Positions 30,874 to 39,620 of a stretch of 64,000 nucleotides of DNA are shown here, piece by piece. Made by a program: the position numbers and the translations under genes. The number at the start of each line of letters is the position of its first letter. The first letter of the stretch is position 1. A model generated the notes under the pieces. That model made no database searches. It saw only the letters and a list, made by a program, of their open reading frames with translations, and had not been told where the DNA came from. Source of the DNA: Micromonospora sp. CB01531 (lineage in GTDB: Bacteria > Actinomycetota > Actinomycetes > Mycobacteriales > Micromonosporaceae); contig NZ_LWLS01000094.1 in the NCBI RefSeq assembly GCF_001905095.1, positions 186,001 through 250,000 of the forward strand, read 5' to 3'.

Positions 30874-31641
30874 ATGTCGGACGCTGAGCTGACCGTCACG
30901 GTGACCGGGCCGGTGGCGACCGTGGTGATCCGGAACCCGGCCCGCCGCAACGCGATGACGCCGGGGATGTGGCGCCAGCTCCCCGTGCTGCTCGACGGCC
31001 TGGAGGCGGACCCGGCGGTGCGCGCGCTGGTGCTGACCGGTGCCGACGGCACCTTCTGCGCCGGTGCCGACCTCGGCGACCTGGACGAACTGCTGGAGGC
31101 CGGGGACGGCAGCATCGCGGTGGCCGCCGAGGAACGGCTGGCCGCCTTCGCCAAGCCGACCGTGGCCGCCGTCGAAGGGGCCTGCGTCGGTGGCGGCTGC
31201 CAACTGGCCGTCGCCTGCGACCTGCGGCTCGCCGCGGCGGACGCCCGGTTCGGCGTACCCCCGGCGCGGCTGGGGCTGGTCTATCCCGCGCCGACCACCC
31301 GGCGGCTGGCCCGCCTGGTCGGCCCGTCCGCCGCCAAGCACCTGCTCTTCACCAGCGAGCTGGTCGACGCCGAGCGGGCGCTGCGGATCGGCCTGGTCGA
31401 CGAGGTGCTGCCGGCCGACGCGCTGGCTGCCCGGGTGGCGGCGGTCACCGGGGCCATCGCCGAGCGGTCCCGGCTCACCGTCGCCGCGGCCAAGGAGATC
31501 GTCGACGGGCGCGCCGACGACGCGCGGATCGCCTGGTGGCACGGCCAGGTCCGGGTCAGCGGTGAGGCCCGCGAGGGGGTGGCGGCGGCCAACGAGCGCC
31601 GGCCGCCGCGCTTCGGCTGGGCGCCGCCCGGCCGCCCCTGA
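30874..31641 (+). CDS. Enoyl-CoA hydratase/isomerase family protein
   Basis: A 255-residue crotonase-fold protein. The oxyanion-hole strands (GADGTFCAGADLGDL and VEGACVGGGCQLAVACD) and the RFGVPPARLGLVYP segment are present. Of the two acidic residues used by hydratases, the first is in the CGGG...QLAVACD region and the second position (about 135) is Pro/Ala, so hydratase activity is uncertain and other crotonase reactions are possible. It starts with ATG and stands alone. Confidence 0.85.
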   Translation: MSDAELTVTVTGPVATVVIRNPARRNAMTPGMWRQLPVLLDGLEADPAVRALVLTGADGTFCAGADLGDLDELLEAGDGSIAVAAEERLAAFAKPTVAAVEGACVGGGCQLAVACDLRLAAADARFGVPPARLGLVYPAPTTRRLARLVGPSAAKHLLFTSELVDAERALRIGLVDEVLPADALAARVAAVTGAIAERSRLTVAAAKEIVDGRADDARIAWWHGQVRVSGEAREGVAAANERRPPRFGWAPPGRP

Positions 31642-31737
31642 CCGCTCCCCGGAGCAGCGGTATCCCACTGTGGGACCGGCGGGCGCCGCGCCGGAGGCGT
31701 ACCCCCGGCGCGACCCCCTGTGCCCGCCGGCCGGTCG

Positions 31738-32181
31738 TCACCGCCCCGCGAGCGCCGCCCAGGTCGGCGTCACCGGCTCGCGCCGCAGCGGCATGCCCGC
31801 CTCGGCCGGCGTCCGGTCGCCCTTGCGCTGGTTGCACTCGTAGCAGGCGGCGGTGGTGTTCCTCCAGGTGTTCCGGCCACCGCGCGAACGGGGCAGGATG
31901 TGGTCGATCGTGCTGGCCGGGGCGTCGCAGTACGCGCAGCGCCGGCCGTCGCGGCGCAGCACCCCGCCCCGCGACCAGGCCGGCCCGGCGCTGAACCGCC
32001 AGCGGGTGACCACGTACCGGACCAGGCGGACCACCCGGGGGACCGGGAAGATCCCGATCACCTGGTCCGGCTCGGCCTCGTGGATCTCGGCGACCCGACG
32101 GCAGAGCATCCTGATCGCGTGCTGGACGGTGACCCGGTGCAGCGGGCCGAGGTCGGCGTTGACAACGAGGACGGCGTCCAC
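31738..32181 (-). CDS. HNH endonuclease (chromosomal, actinobacterial type)
   Basis: A 147-residue protein from GTG 32181 (GGGAGA 6 nt upstream). It has an N-terminal beta/helix region (VLVVNADLGPLHRVTVQHAIRML) and a HNH domain RCAYCDAPASTIDHILPRSRGG, NTWRNTTAACYECNQRKGDRTP. This form is widely conserved in actinobacteria as a single-copy chromosomal gene with no known target. A short ORF and a hairpin lie in its leader. Confidence 0.86.
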   Translation of the reverse strand: MDAVLVVNADLGPLHRVTVQHAIRMLCRRVAEIHEAEPDQVIGIFPVPRVVRLVRYVVTRWRFSAGPAWSRGGVLRRDGRRCAYCDAPASTIDHILPRSRGGRNTWRNTTAACYECNQRKGDRTPAEAGMPLRREPVTPTWAALAGR

Positions 32182-32214
32182 CGGGCTCTCCCTTCACGAT
32201 CGGTGGCGGGCAGC

Positions 32215-32246
32215 AAAAGCCGCCCGGTCCTGGCGACGGGGCGGCT
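32215..32246 (-). terminator. Hairpin with T-run upstream of the HNH gene
   Basis: On the minus strand AGCCGCCC (32246-32239) and GGGCGGCT (32225-32218) enclose a 13-nt loop and are followed by TTT. It lies 34 nt before the HNH start and after a short ORF, so it may be an attenuator. Confidence 0.62.
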
Positions 32247-32268
32247 GTGGCGCGTACGGGCGCACGCG

Positions 32269-32358
32269 TCAGTCGGGCCACCCCCGGCGGGGACCTTCGG
32301 CTCGGCAACCCACGTTGACCAGCCACGACGGCACGGTGGTGCGGTGTGGCAGCGACAT
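32269..32358 (-). CDS. 29-codon ORF in the HNH leader (possible leader peptide)
   Basis: ATG 32358 has GGGAG 6 nt upstream and a stop at 32269, encoding MSLPHRTTVPSWLVNVGCRA and nine more residues. It lies between a probable promoter (TTGCCC 32425-32420, N18, TACCGT 32401-32396) and the hairpin before the HNH gene. Order promoter, small ORF with ribosome site, terminator, gene is that of leader-peptide attenuation. It could also be a chance ORF. Confidence 0.4.
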   Translation of the reverse strand: MSLPHRTTVPSWLVNVGCRAEGPRRGWPD

Positions 32359-32438
32359 CGACGGCTCCCAGAGCGGTGGTTGACCTTGCGCGCTCACGGT
32401 AGATCGGGGCCGGAAAGGCGGGCAACGCATTTCGATTC

Positions 32439-33971
32439 CTAGCGGGCCAGCAGGCCGCGGGGACGGACCGAGAGGAGCGGCTCGGCCGCCGCGCCCTCGG
32501 CCCTCAGGATGTGGTTGGCGGCGAGGATGCCGGTCGCCGCCGAGCGCTCCATCAAGGCGCTGGGGAACTCCGTCCGGATCCCGTCGCCGGCCAGGTAGAG
32601 GCCCTTGACTTCGGTGCGAACCCCCGGGCGGTCGGGATGGCTGCCCGGCGGGAACGCCGGGGCCCGCGCCTCCACCCGGGCGCGCAGCGCGCGGACCTGC
32701 AGGCCGGCCGCCTCCGGCCAGAGCGCGGTCAGCTCGACCCGCATCCGCTCGGCCAGTTCCGCCGCCGGCACGTCCGGCTCGCAGGCGTACGCGTGCAGCT
32801 CGACCACGGCACCGCCGGTGCGCTCGGCCCAGCGGCGCGGCTCGACCGCCAGCCGGTGGTACAGGGTCACCGAGTCCAGGGTGGGCTGCCGGGACACTCC
32901 GCTGAACACCGCCCGGTCCGGGCGGACGTCGCCGTCCAGCCAGTAGCGCGCCACCGCGTACGGGGGACCGGGCCGGCCGAACGCGGGCATCCGCGCCACC
33001 AGCCGGGGCGCCGCCTCGACCAGGTCGGGCGAGGCGGCGACCAGCCGGGCGAGCGCGGGCGGGTCGACGGCGAGCACCACGTGTCCGGCGTCGTGGCTCG
33101 CACCGTCGGCGGTGTTCACCCGCCAGCCGTCCGCGGCCCGGTCCAGCCGGGTGACGGTCACACCGGTGTGGACCTGGCCGCCGTGCCGGCGCAGGTGCCG
33201 GGTCAGCGGCGCCCAGATAGCCATCGCGTAGTCCTCGTCCGGCGCGTCGAAGGCCAGCCCTTCCGGATTGCCGAGCAGATAAAAGTGGAACTGGGCGATC
33301 ATCTCGGCGGCCGACATCTCCGCCTCGTGGTTGAAGAACGAGTGGGAGAAGACCTCGAAGAGCATCGCCCGGGCCCGGTCCGGCAGCCGCAGCGAGGCGA
33401 GCAGCTCGTCGGCGGTGCGCTCGTCGAACTCGGCCCAGGTGCTTACGGGATCGTAGGCGAGCAGCGGCAGCGCGGCGTCCCGGTCCATCACGCGCAGGTC
33501 GGCCAGCCGCAGGCTCGGGCTGCGCAGCAGCAGGGCGAGCAGGTTGGCCGGCGGCGCGGACGGCAGCCGGCCGAATTCCTCCGCCGGCCAGTCGGCGGAC
33601 AGCACCGGATAGCCCGGGACCGGCTTGAGGAAACCCAGCGCCGGGTCGACCCGGCGGAGGATCGACCGCCAGTTGTAGTACTGCCGGAAGAACGCGTGAA
33701 AGCCGTGCTCGTTGCGCCGGGTGCCGTCCGGCAGCTCCTCCGGCCAGGCGCCGAGCCGGCCGCCCAGGGCCGGTGCCGCTTCCAGCACGGTCACCGCCAC
33801 CCCGCGCTCGGCCAGCACCACCGCCGCGGACATGCCGGCGATGCCGCCGCCGACCACCATCGCCCGCGTCGGGCGCGGCACGCGCGGGGTGCCACCGCCG
33901 CCCGGGTCCACCACGTGCCGGCGTACGCCGATGAGTCGACCGACCGCTCGCGACAGCGCCACCGCGTGCAC
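32439..33971 (-). CDS. FAD-dependent oxidoreductase (phytoene-desaturase-like)
   Basis: A 510-residue flavoprotein with the N-terminal FAD motif MVVGGGIAGMSAAVVLAERG and EAAPALGGRLGAW (about residues 38-78), and the C-terminal FAD-contact motif GLYLAGDGIRTEFPSALMERSAATG. The middle (EHGFHAFFRQYYNW, NHEAEMSAAEMIAQFHFYLLG) is like carotenoid/zeta-carotene desaturase family members. No other carotenoid gene is close, so the substrate is not known. It is monocistronic. Confidence 0.82.
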   Translation of the reverse strand: MHAVALSRAVGRLIGVRRHVVDPGGGGTPRVPRPTRAMVVGGGIAGMSAAVVLAERGVAVTVLEAAPALGGRLGAWPEELPDGTRRNEHGFHAFFRQYYNWRSILRRVDPALGFLKPVPGYPVLSADWPAEEFGRLPSAPPANLLALLLRSPSLRLADLRVMDRDAALPLLAYDPVSTWAEFDERTADELLASLRLPDRARAMLFEVFSHSFFNHEAEMSAAEMIAQFHFYLLGNPEGLAFDAPDEDYAMAIWAPLTRHLRRHGGQVHTGVTVTRLDRAADGWRVNTADGASHDAGHVVLAVDPPALARLVAASPDLVEAAPRLVARMPAFGRPGPPYAVARYWLDGDVRPDRAVFSGVSRQPTLDSVTLYHRLAVEPRRWAERTGGAVVELHAYACEPDVPAAELAERMRVELTALWPEAAGLQVRALRARVEARAPAFPPGSHPDRPGVRTEVKGLYLAGDGIRTEFPSALMERSAATGILAANHILRAEGAAAEPLLSVRPRGLLAR

Positions 33972-34004
33972 CTCCGCCCGAGGAGAATCTCCAGTCTGCC
34001 CGGC

Positions 34005-34496
34005 TCAGCCCTCGGGCGGCGGCAGACAGCGTCGTTCCCGGTCGGAGGCGGGCCAGACGTACTCGAGGTCGGGCGGGACGTCGGCGAACTGGGGGCCGTA
34101 GTGCGCCGGGTCCTTGCGCAGCAGCGACGACCGGTGGCTGCGGTGCAGGTCCTCCCGGCCCAGCCAGGGCGGCAGCTCCCCGGCCTCGGCCAGCTCCAGC
34201 TGGGTACGGACGGTGGTGACGCCGCAGGCGGTGGCGAGGTCCGTGGTCAGCGTGGCCGCGCAGGTGTCCGCCCGCCCCGGCTCGCCCCACACGGCGCACA
34301 CGTCCAGCCCGTACCGGGTCAGCGCCTCCTCGTACCCGGCCCACATCTTCACCGCCGGGTGGTTGCGCCAGCCGTAGGTCGGCCAGGTCAGCCCGCGCAG
34401 CACCTGGATGGCCTCCACCCGCTGCTTGCCCAGCCGTTTCTGGTCCAGCGTCCGGGCGCTCGCCAGAAAATCCGGGTACGGGAGGAACGTCTGCAT
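34005..34496 (-). CDS. MSMEG_6728-family (pyrimidine-dimer-glycosylase-like) protein
   Basis: A 163-residue protein starting MQTFLPYPDFLASARTLDQKRLGKQRVEA. This opening and TWPTYGWRNHPAVKMWAGYEEAL are characteristic of the MSMEG_6728 family, related to pyrimidine-dimer DNA glycosylases. Activity has not been shown for most members. It reads toward the FAD oxidoreductase gene. Confidence 0.75.
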   Translation of the reverse strand: MQTFLPYPDFLASARTLDQKRLGKQRVEAIQVLRGLTWPTYGWRNHPAVKMWAGYEEALTRYGLDVCAVWGEPGRADTCAATLTTDLATACGVTTVRTQLELAEAGELPPWLGREDLHRSHRSSLLRKDPAHYGPQFADVPPDLEYVWPASDRERRCLPPPEG

Positions 34497-34583
34497 GGCG
34501 CTCCATCTACCCGTACCCCGGGACGCCATGCGTTCACGATCATGGGGCTGCGCGCACCGCGAGCGGGTGACTACGATCCGGGC

Positions 34584-36362
34584 ATGGCCGACCCCCTGCG
34601 CGACCGCGCGCGCCGCGCCGGCTGGCGGCTCCGGATGAACGGCGAGGTCCGTCCGCACTACGTGGTCTGCGGTTCCGATCCGCTGGCGTACTGGGTGGTC
34701 CGGTCGTTGCTCGCCACCGACTCGCCCACCGGGCAGATCCGGGTCACGCTGATCGTGCCCGAGCGCCGCCGCTCCGAGGGGCCCGACGGCCGGGACATCG
34801 AGGGCGTCCAGGTGGTCCTGGCCGACCGGCTCGACGAGGCCGCCTTCCGCCGGGCCGGGCTGGCCGGCGCGGACGGGCTGGCCCTGCTGCATCAGGACGA
34901 CGTGGGCAACATGCACGCCGCGCTCTGCGCCCGGGAGGTCGAGCCTCGGCTCCGCCTGGTGGTACGCATGTTCAACACCAGCCTCGCCAACGGCCTGCGG
35001 CAGCTCTTTCCCGACTCGGCGGTGCTCTCCGACGCCTCGATGGCCGCCCCGGCGTTCGTCGCGGCCGCGCTCGGCGAGCTGGCCCCCACCCATTTCCGGC
35101 ACGCCGGACGCACCCTCTACGTGGCCCGCCGCGCCGACGTACGCCCGCAGGACGTGCTCACCGGGCTGGCCGTCACCACCGACCCCGAGCTGATCCGGGT
35201 GCTGCCCGCCGACGAGGCGGCGGCCGATGTGGTGCTGGCCGAGGCGACCGGGCAGCCGGCCGGTGCCGAGCTGGCCGCCCGCCGGCTGGTCCGGGCCCGG
35301 CGGCGCCGGCAGCCCGCCGTGGTGCTTCTCCGCGCGGTCCGCAGCTTCGCCACCCGCAAGATCGGCGTGGCGGTGCTGGTGCTGCTCGCGATGATCGCCG
35401 TCCTCGGCTGGCTGAACTCCGGCGCCGCGCACGTGAACTGGTCCGACGCCCTCTACCTCACCCTGGTCACCTCGTTGAGCGGGCAGGACCCGGACCTCGA
35501 CAAGAGCGTCGCCGCCCAGATCATGCAGGTGGTGCTCACCCTGGCCGGGCTGGCGCTGATCCCGCTCATCACGGCCGCCGTGGTTGACGGCATCGTCAAC
35601 GCCCGGCTCGCCCTGCACAACGGCCGGATCCAACCCGACCGTACGGGCCATGTGGTGGTGGTCGGGCTGGGCAACATCGGCACCCGGGTGATGGCCCAAC
35701 TGCACGACTTCGGCGTCGAGGTGGTCGCCATCGACCGCAACCCGGACGCCCGGGGCGCGGCGCTCGCCCACCGGCTCGAGGTGCCGCTGATCGTCGGGGA
35801 CGCCGGCGAGGAGGAGACGCTGCGGGCCGCCTCGGTGGCGACCTGCCAAGCGCTGGTGGTGGTCTCCACCGACGACGGCGCCAACCTGCGCGCCGCGCTG
35901 AACGCCCGCAGCCTCGACCCCGATCTGCGGGTGGTGCTGCGACTCTTCGACGGCGACTTCGCCGAGCGGATCCAGCAGGCGTTCGGCATCGGCATCTCCC
36001 GCAGCGTGTCGTACCTGGCCGCGCCCGCGTTCGCGGCGGCGCTGCTGGACCGCGCGGTGATCGCCACCATCCCGGTCGACCGGCACGCGCTGCTGGTCAC
36101 CGACGTGCCGGTCATGGCGGGTGCGTCCCTGGACGGCCGCCCCCTCGCCGCGGTGGCCCGCCCCGGCGAGGTGCGGCTGCTCGCGTACACCCGCGCCGGG
36201 CAGCGCACCGAGTGGTCCGCCGACCCGCGGATGGTGATCAACGCGGGGGACCGGTTGACCGTGGTGGCCCGGCGCGCCGGGCTGAGCGCCCTGCTCCGGG
36301 AGACCACTCCGCTTCCGCCCGAGCCGACGGGCACCCCCGCGCCGCGCCAGCCGGACGAGTGA
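34584..36362 (+). CDS. RCK (TrkA-N) ion channel with non-canonical filter
   Basis: A 592-residue protein. Order: an N-terminal Rossmann/TrkA-N domain (about 25-240; HYVVCGSDPLAYWVVRSLL), then TM1 (KIGVAVLVLLAMIAVLGWL), a pore-like segment (WSDALYLTLVTSLSGQDPDLD), TM2 (IMQVVLTLAGLALIPLITAAVVDG), and a second TrkA-N domain (HVVVVGLGNIGTRVM) with a TrkA-C-like end. The usual TVGYGD filter is absent; SLSGQD stands in its place. The selectivity is therefore unknown. The pore layout resembles CASTOR/POLLUX-type channels by pattern. Confidence 0.8.
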   Translation: MADPLRDRARRAGWRLRMNGEVRPHYVVCGSDPLAYWVVRSLLATDSPTGQIRVTLIVPERRRSEGPDGRDIEGVQVVLADRLDEAAFRRAGLAGADGLALLHQDDVGNMHAALCAREVEPRLRLVVRMFNTSLANGLRQLFPDSAVLSDASMAAPAFVAAALGELAPTHFRHAGRTLYVARRADVRPQDVLTGLAVTTDPELIRVLPADEAAADVVLAEATGQPAGAELAARRLVRARRRRQPAVVLLRAVRSFATRKIGVAVLVLLAMIAVLGWLNSGAAHVNWSDALYLTLVTSLSGQDPDLDKSVAAQIMQVVLTLAGLALIPLITAAVVDGIVNARLALHNGRIQPDRTGHVVVVGLGNIGTRVMAQLHDFGVEVVAIDRNPDARGAALAHRLEVPLIVGDAGEEETLRAASVATCQALVVVSTDDGANLRAALNARSLDPDLRVVLRLFDGDFAERIQQAFGIGISRSVSYLAAPAFAAALLDRAVIATIPVDRHALLVTDVPVMAGASLDGRPLAAVARPGEVRLLAYTRAGQRTEWSADPRMVINAGDRLTVVARRAGLSALLRETTPLPPEPTGTPAPRQPDE

Positions 36363-36366
36363 CCGG

Positions 36367-37134
36367 CTACGAGGCCGAGATGAACGGGCGGTCCCACCTC
36401 CGCAGCGCCCCGGGTAGCGGCAGGCCGTCCCAGGGCACCCGGTGCAGCAGCCGGTCCAGCAGCAGGCCGAGCAGCAGCCCGGCGACCGAGTCGGTCAGCC
36501 AGTGCCAGCCGAGGTACGTGGTCGTGCAGAGCACGATGAGCGGCGGCAGCACCCGGACCACGGTGACCAGCCGGGGCGGGACGGTTCGGCCGAAGGTGCG
36601 CAGCAGCGGCGCCAGGAGCAGGGCGAGCACGCCGTACCAGACGATCGCGTTGGCCACGTGCCCCGACGGGTACGACTGGGCGAAGCGCACCGGCAGGTCG
36701 TGCTGGAACAGCGGCAACGTCTGGTCCGGCGGCAGGAACGGCTCCTTGACGCTGGCGCTCGGCGCCGGCCGCGCGGTCCACACCTTCAACGGCCCGATGG
36801 TCAGGTAGGTCAGCACGAACCCGGCGACCGGTGGCAGCACCGGGCGGACCGAGCGGAGCCGGATCGCCACCAGCACCCCCAGCCCGGCCGCGAGCAGCGT
36901 CAGCGGGGTGCCCTGACCCAGCAGGTTGAGGAGCATGGCCGTCCACCGGGCGGCGGTGGGGCGGTGGTCCGCGGCCCAGTCGGCGACCGCCCGGTCCACC
37001 CCGAGGAGGTGGCCGGTGGCGAGTGTCACGGTCAGGGCCACCAGGGCGGCGAGCAGCAGTCCGTCCCACCACCAGCCAGCCGGCCGGACGGGCCGGAGCC
37101 GCAGCTTCTCGCGTACTCCCGTGGTCTCCCGCAC
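36367..37134 (-). CDS. PAP2-family membrane phosphatase
   Basis: A 255-residue membrane protein with about six helices. The three acid-phosphatase motifs are present: KVWTARP, YPSGH, and YLGWHWLTD (catalytic His in the last). Members dephosphorylate lipid phosphates such as phosphatidate or undecaprenyl pyrophosphate. The stop is 4 bp from the channel gene on the other strand (convergent). Confidence 0.88.
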   Translation of the reverse strand: MRETTGVREKLRLRPVRPAGWWWDGLLLAALVALTVTLATGHLLGVDRAVADWAADHRPTAARWTAMLLNLLGQGTPLTLLAAGLGVLVAIRLRSVRPVLPPVAGFVLTYLTIGPLKVWTARPAPSASVKEPFLPPDQTLPLFQHDLPVRFAQSYPSGHVANAIVWYGVLALLLAPLLRTFGRTVPPRLVTVVRVLPPLIVLCTTTYLGWHWLTDSVAGLLLGLLLDRLLHRVPWDGLPLPGALRRWDRPFISAS

Positions 37135-37247
37135 TCGACCACGCTACCGGCCGCCGCCCACGTAGCCCGGGCACGGGCGGGCGGCGGGGCTGTGGGCCGG
37201 CCCACGATGGGAAGCGCCGCACCAGGGGAAGCGTCACACTTGTCGCC

Positions 37248-38459
37248 GTGCGGATCACCTCGGCCCTCGTCGACCCAGCGCTGCTCGACCTCCCCTGGTC
37301 GACCCCGCTGGAGGAGTGGCCTGCGCAGCACCTGGTCGCGCTGCCGCAGGGCATCTCGCGGCACATCGTCCGTTTCGTCCGGCTCGGCGACTACGTCTAC
37401 GCGGTGAAGGAGACCGGCGAGCGGGTCGCCGAGCGGGAGTACGACCTGCTCCGGGCCCTGGAGCGGATCGACTTCCCGTCGGTCGAGGCGGTCGCGATCG
37501 TGGCGGACCGGCAGGGCGACGACGGCCAGCCGCTGGACCCGGTGCTGATCACCCGGCACCTCCAGTTCTCCCTGCCGTACCGGGCGCTCTTCTCCCGGAC
37601 GCTGCGGCCGGAGACCCTGAACCGGCTGCTCGACGCGCTGGCGGTGCTGCTGGTCCGGATGCACCTGACCGGCTTCTTCTGGGGCGACTGCTCGCTGTCC
37701 AACACCCTGTTCCGGCGGGACGCCGGGGCGTTCGCCGCGTATCTGGTGGACGCCGAGACCGGGGCGTTGCACCGCTCGCTCTCCAACGGGCAGCGTGGCG
37801 AGGATCTGGAGATCGCCCGGGTCAATATCTTTGGCGAGGCGCTGGACCTGCAGGCCGCCGGGCTGCTGCACGAGTCGATCGACCCGGAGATGGTCTGCGA
37901 GCAGGTCGTGCAGCGGTACGAGCGGCTGTGGCACGAGATCACCTACGAGCAGCAGATCGAGCGGGACGCCCGGCACGACATCGAGGGGCGGATCCGCCGC
38001 CTCAACGAGCTGGGCTTCGACGTCGCCGAGGTGGCCATGTCCACCGCCGACGACGGGCGGTACCTGGTCCGGCCGAAGGTGGTCGACGTCGGCTACCACA
38101 CCCGGCGGCTGCTCCGCCTCACCGGCCTGGACGCCGAGGAGAACCAGGCCCGCAAGCTCCTCAACGACCTGGACGCGTACCGGGTGGAGAGTGACCTGAC
38201 CGACGAGCAGCAGGCGGCCCACCGCTGGCTGACCGAGGTGTTCGAGCCGGTGGTTCGGGCGGTGCCGGCGCACCTGCGGAGCAAGCTGGAGCCGCAGGAG
38301 CTGTTCACCCAGATCATCGAGCACAAGTGGCTGCTGTCCGAGCGGGCCGGCCGGGACGTCGGCATGCGCCACGCGGTGCAGTCGTACCTGTCGGACGTGC
38401 TGGTGCACCGCCCGGACGAGCAGGCAGTGCTCGGCGTCGAGGTCCCGACCGCCGGCTGA
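37248..38459 (+). CDS. DUF4032 kinase-like protein
   Basis: A 403-residue protein from GTG 37248. The N-terminal half is protein-kinase-like (LPQGISRHIVRFVRLGDYVYAVKETGE with the ATP Lys, GFFWGDCSLSNTLF as catalytic loop with Asp and Asn, YLVDAETGALH as metal-binding Asp). The C-terminal DUF4032 domain has DVAEVAMSTADDGRYLVRPKVV and SYLSDVLVHRPDEQAVLG. These proteins are actinobacterial with unknown substrate. Any Shine-Dalgarno sequence before the GTG is weak. Confidence 0.82.
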   Translation: MRITSALVDPALLDLPWSTPLEEWPAQHLVALPQGISRHIVRFVRLGDYVYAVKETGERVAEREYDLLRALERIDFPSVEAVAIVADRQGDDGQPLDPVLITRHLQFSLPYRALFSRTLRPETLNRLLDALAVLLVRMHLTGFFWGDCSLSNTLFRRDAGAFAAYLVDAETGALHRSLSNGQRGEDLEIARVNIFGEALDLQAAGLLHESIDPEMVCEQVVQRYERLWHEITYEQQIERDARHDIEGRIRRLNELGFDVAEVAMSTADDGRYLVRPKVVDVGYHTRRLLRLTGLDAEENQARKLLNDLDAYRVESDLTDEQQAAHRWLTEVFEPVVRAVPAHLRSKLEPQELFTQIIEHKWLLSERAGRDVGMRHAVQSYLSDVLVHRPDEQAVLGVEVPTAG

Positions 38460-38491
38460 CGCCGACTCGCCCCGCGCCGCAGCCCGCGGCG

Positions 38492-39601
38492 TCACTCCAC
38501 CCAGGCGCCGCCGCGCATCACCCGGACCACGTTGAAGTCGTCGTCGAGCACGACGAGGTCGGCCCGGAGCCCGGGCTGGAGCGCACCGACCTGGTCACCC
38601 AGGCCGATCGCCCGGGCCGGGGTGGTGGCGACCATCCGGCAGGCGTCCGGCCAGGCGATGCCCGCCGCCACGGCGTGCCGCAGGGCGGCGTCCATGGTCA
38701 GGGTGCTGCCGGCGATCGCGCCGTCCCGGCTCAGCCGGGCCACCCCGCCGGACACTGTGACCGCCTGCCCGCCCAGCTCGTACTCGCCGTCGGGCATGCC
38801 GGCGGCGGCCATCGCGTCGGTGATCAGGGCAGCCCGCTCCGCGCCGGCCACCGAGGTGGCGAAGGCGAGCATGCCGTCGTGCAGGTGCACCCCGTCGGCG
38901 ACCAGCTCGCAGACCACGTTCGGCGCCTCGAGCAGGGCGATCACCGGTCCGGGTTCCCGGTGGTGCACCGGGCGCATCCCGTTGAACAGGTGGGTCCCGA
39001 CGCTCGCGCCAGCGGCCACGGCGGCCCGGGTCTGCGCCCAGGTGGCGTCCGTGTGCCCGACCGCGGCCACCACGCCGCGCGCGGCGAGCAGCTTGATCGC
39101 CTCCAGCGCACCGTCCCGCTCCGGGGCCAGGGTGACCATCCGGACCGCGCCGCCGCCCAGTTCGATCAGCTCCGCCAACTCGTCCGTGGACGGGTCGCGG
39201 AGGAACTCCGGGTTCTGCGCACCGCAGCGGTCCGCCGACAGGTACGGCCCCTCGAAGTGGACGCCGGCCAGCACGCCGGACTCGACCAGCGGCCGGTACG
39301 CGGTGGTCGCCTCCCGCATCAACGAGAACGGAGAGCTGACCAGGCTCGCCAGCAGGGTGGTGGTGCCGTGCCGCAGGTGGAACGCGGCGGCCTCGCGGGC
39401 CGACTCGACGTCGCCGGTGGTGAAGGTGTGCCCGCCTCCGCCGTGGGTGTGCATGTCCACGAAGCCCGGCACGATCCAGTGCCCGTCGCGCACCGACGGG
39501 TACTCGGCGACGGCCCGGATCCGGTCACCCACGATCTCGACGCAGCCCTGCCGGGTCACGCCGGTCGGGGTCACCACCTTGCCGGTCACGCGCAGGGTCA
39601 T
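38492..39601 (-). CDS. nagA: N-acetylglucosamine-6-phosphate deacetylase
   Basis: A 369-residue amidohydrolase. Motifs: VPGFVDMHTHGGGGH, HFEGPYLSADRCGAQ with the metal Glu, VGHTDATWAQ and HLFNGMRP with metal His residues, and ITDAMAAAGMPDG with the catalytic Asp. It converts GlcNAc-6-phosphate to GlcN-6-phosphate and acetate. It lies 19 bp from the ROK kinase gene, followed by SIS and DeoR genes: an amino-sugar catabolism or recycling unit. Confidence 0.95.
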   Translation of the reverse strand: MTLRVTGKVVTPTGVTRQGCVEIVGDRIRAVAEYPSVRDGHWIVPGFVDMHTHGGGGHTFTTGDVESAREAAAFHLRHGTTTLLASLVSSPFSLMREATTAYRPLVESGVLAGVHFEGPYLSADRCGAQNPEFLRDPSTDELAELIELGGGAVRMVTLAPERDGALEAIKLLAARGVVAAVGHTDATWAQTRAAVAAGASVGTHLFNGMRPVHHREPGPVIALLEAPNVVCELVADGVHLHDGMLAFATSVAGAERAALITDAMAAAGMPDGEYELGGQAVTVSGGVARLSRDGAIAGSTLTMDAALRHAVAAGIAWPDACRMVATTPARAIGLGDQVGALQPGLRADLVVLDDDFNVVRVMRGGAWVE

Positions 39602-39620
39602 CGACTCTCCTTCTCCACGG

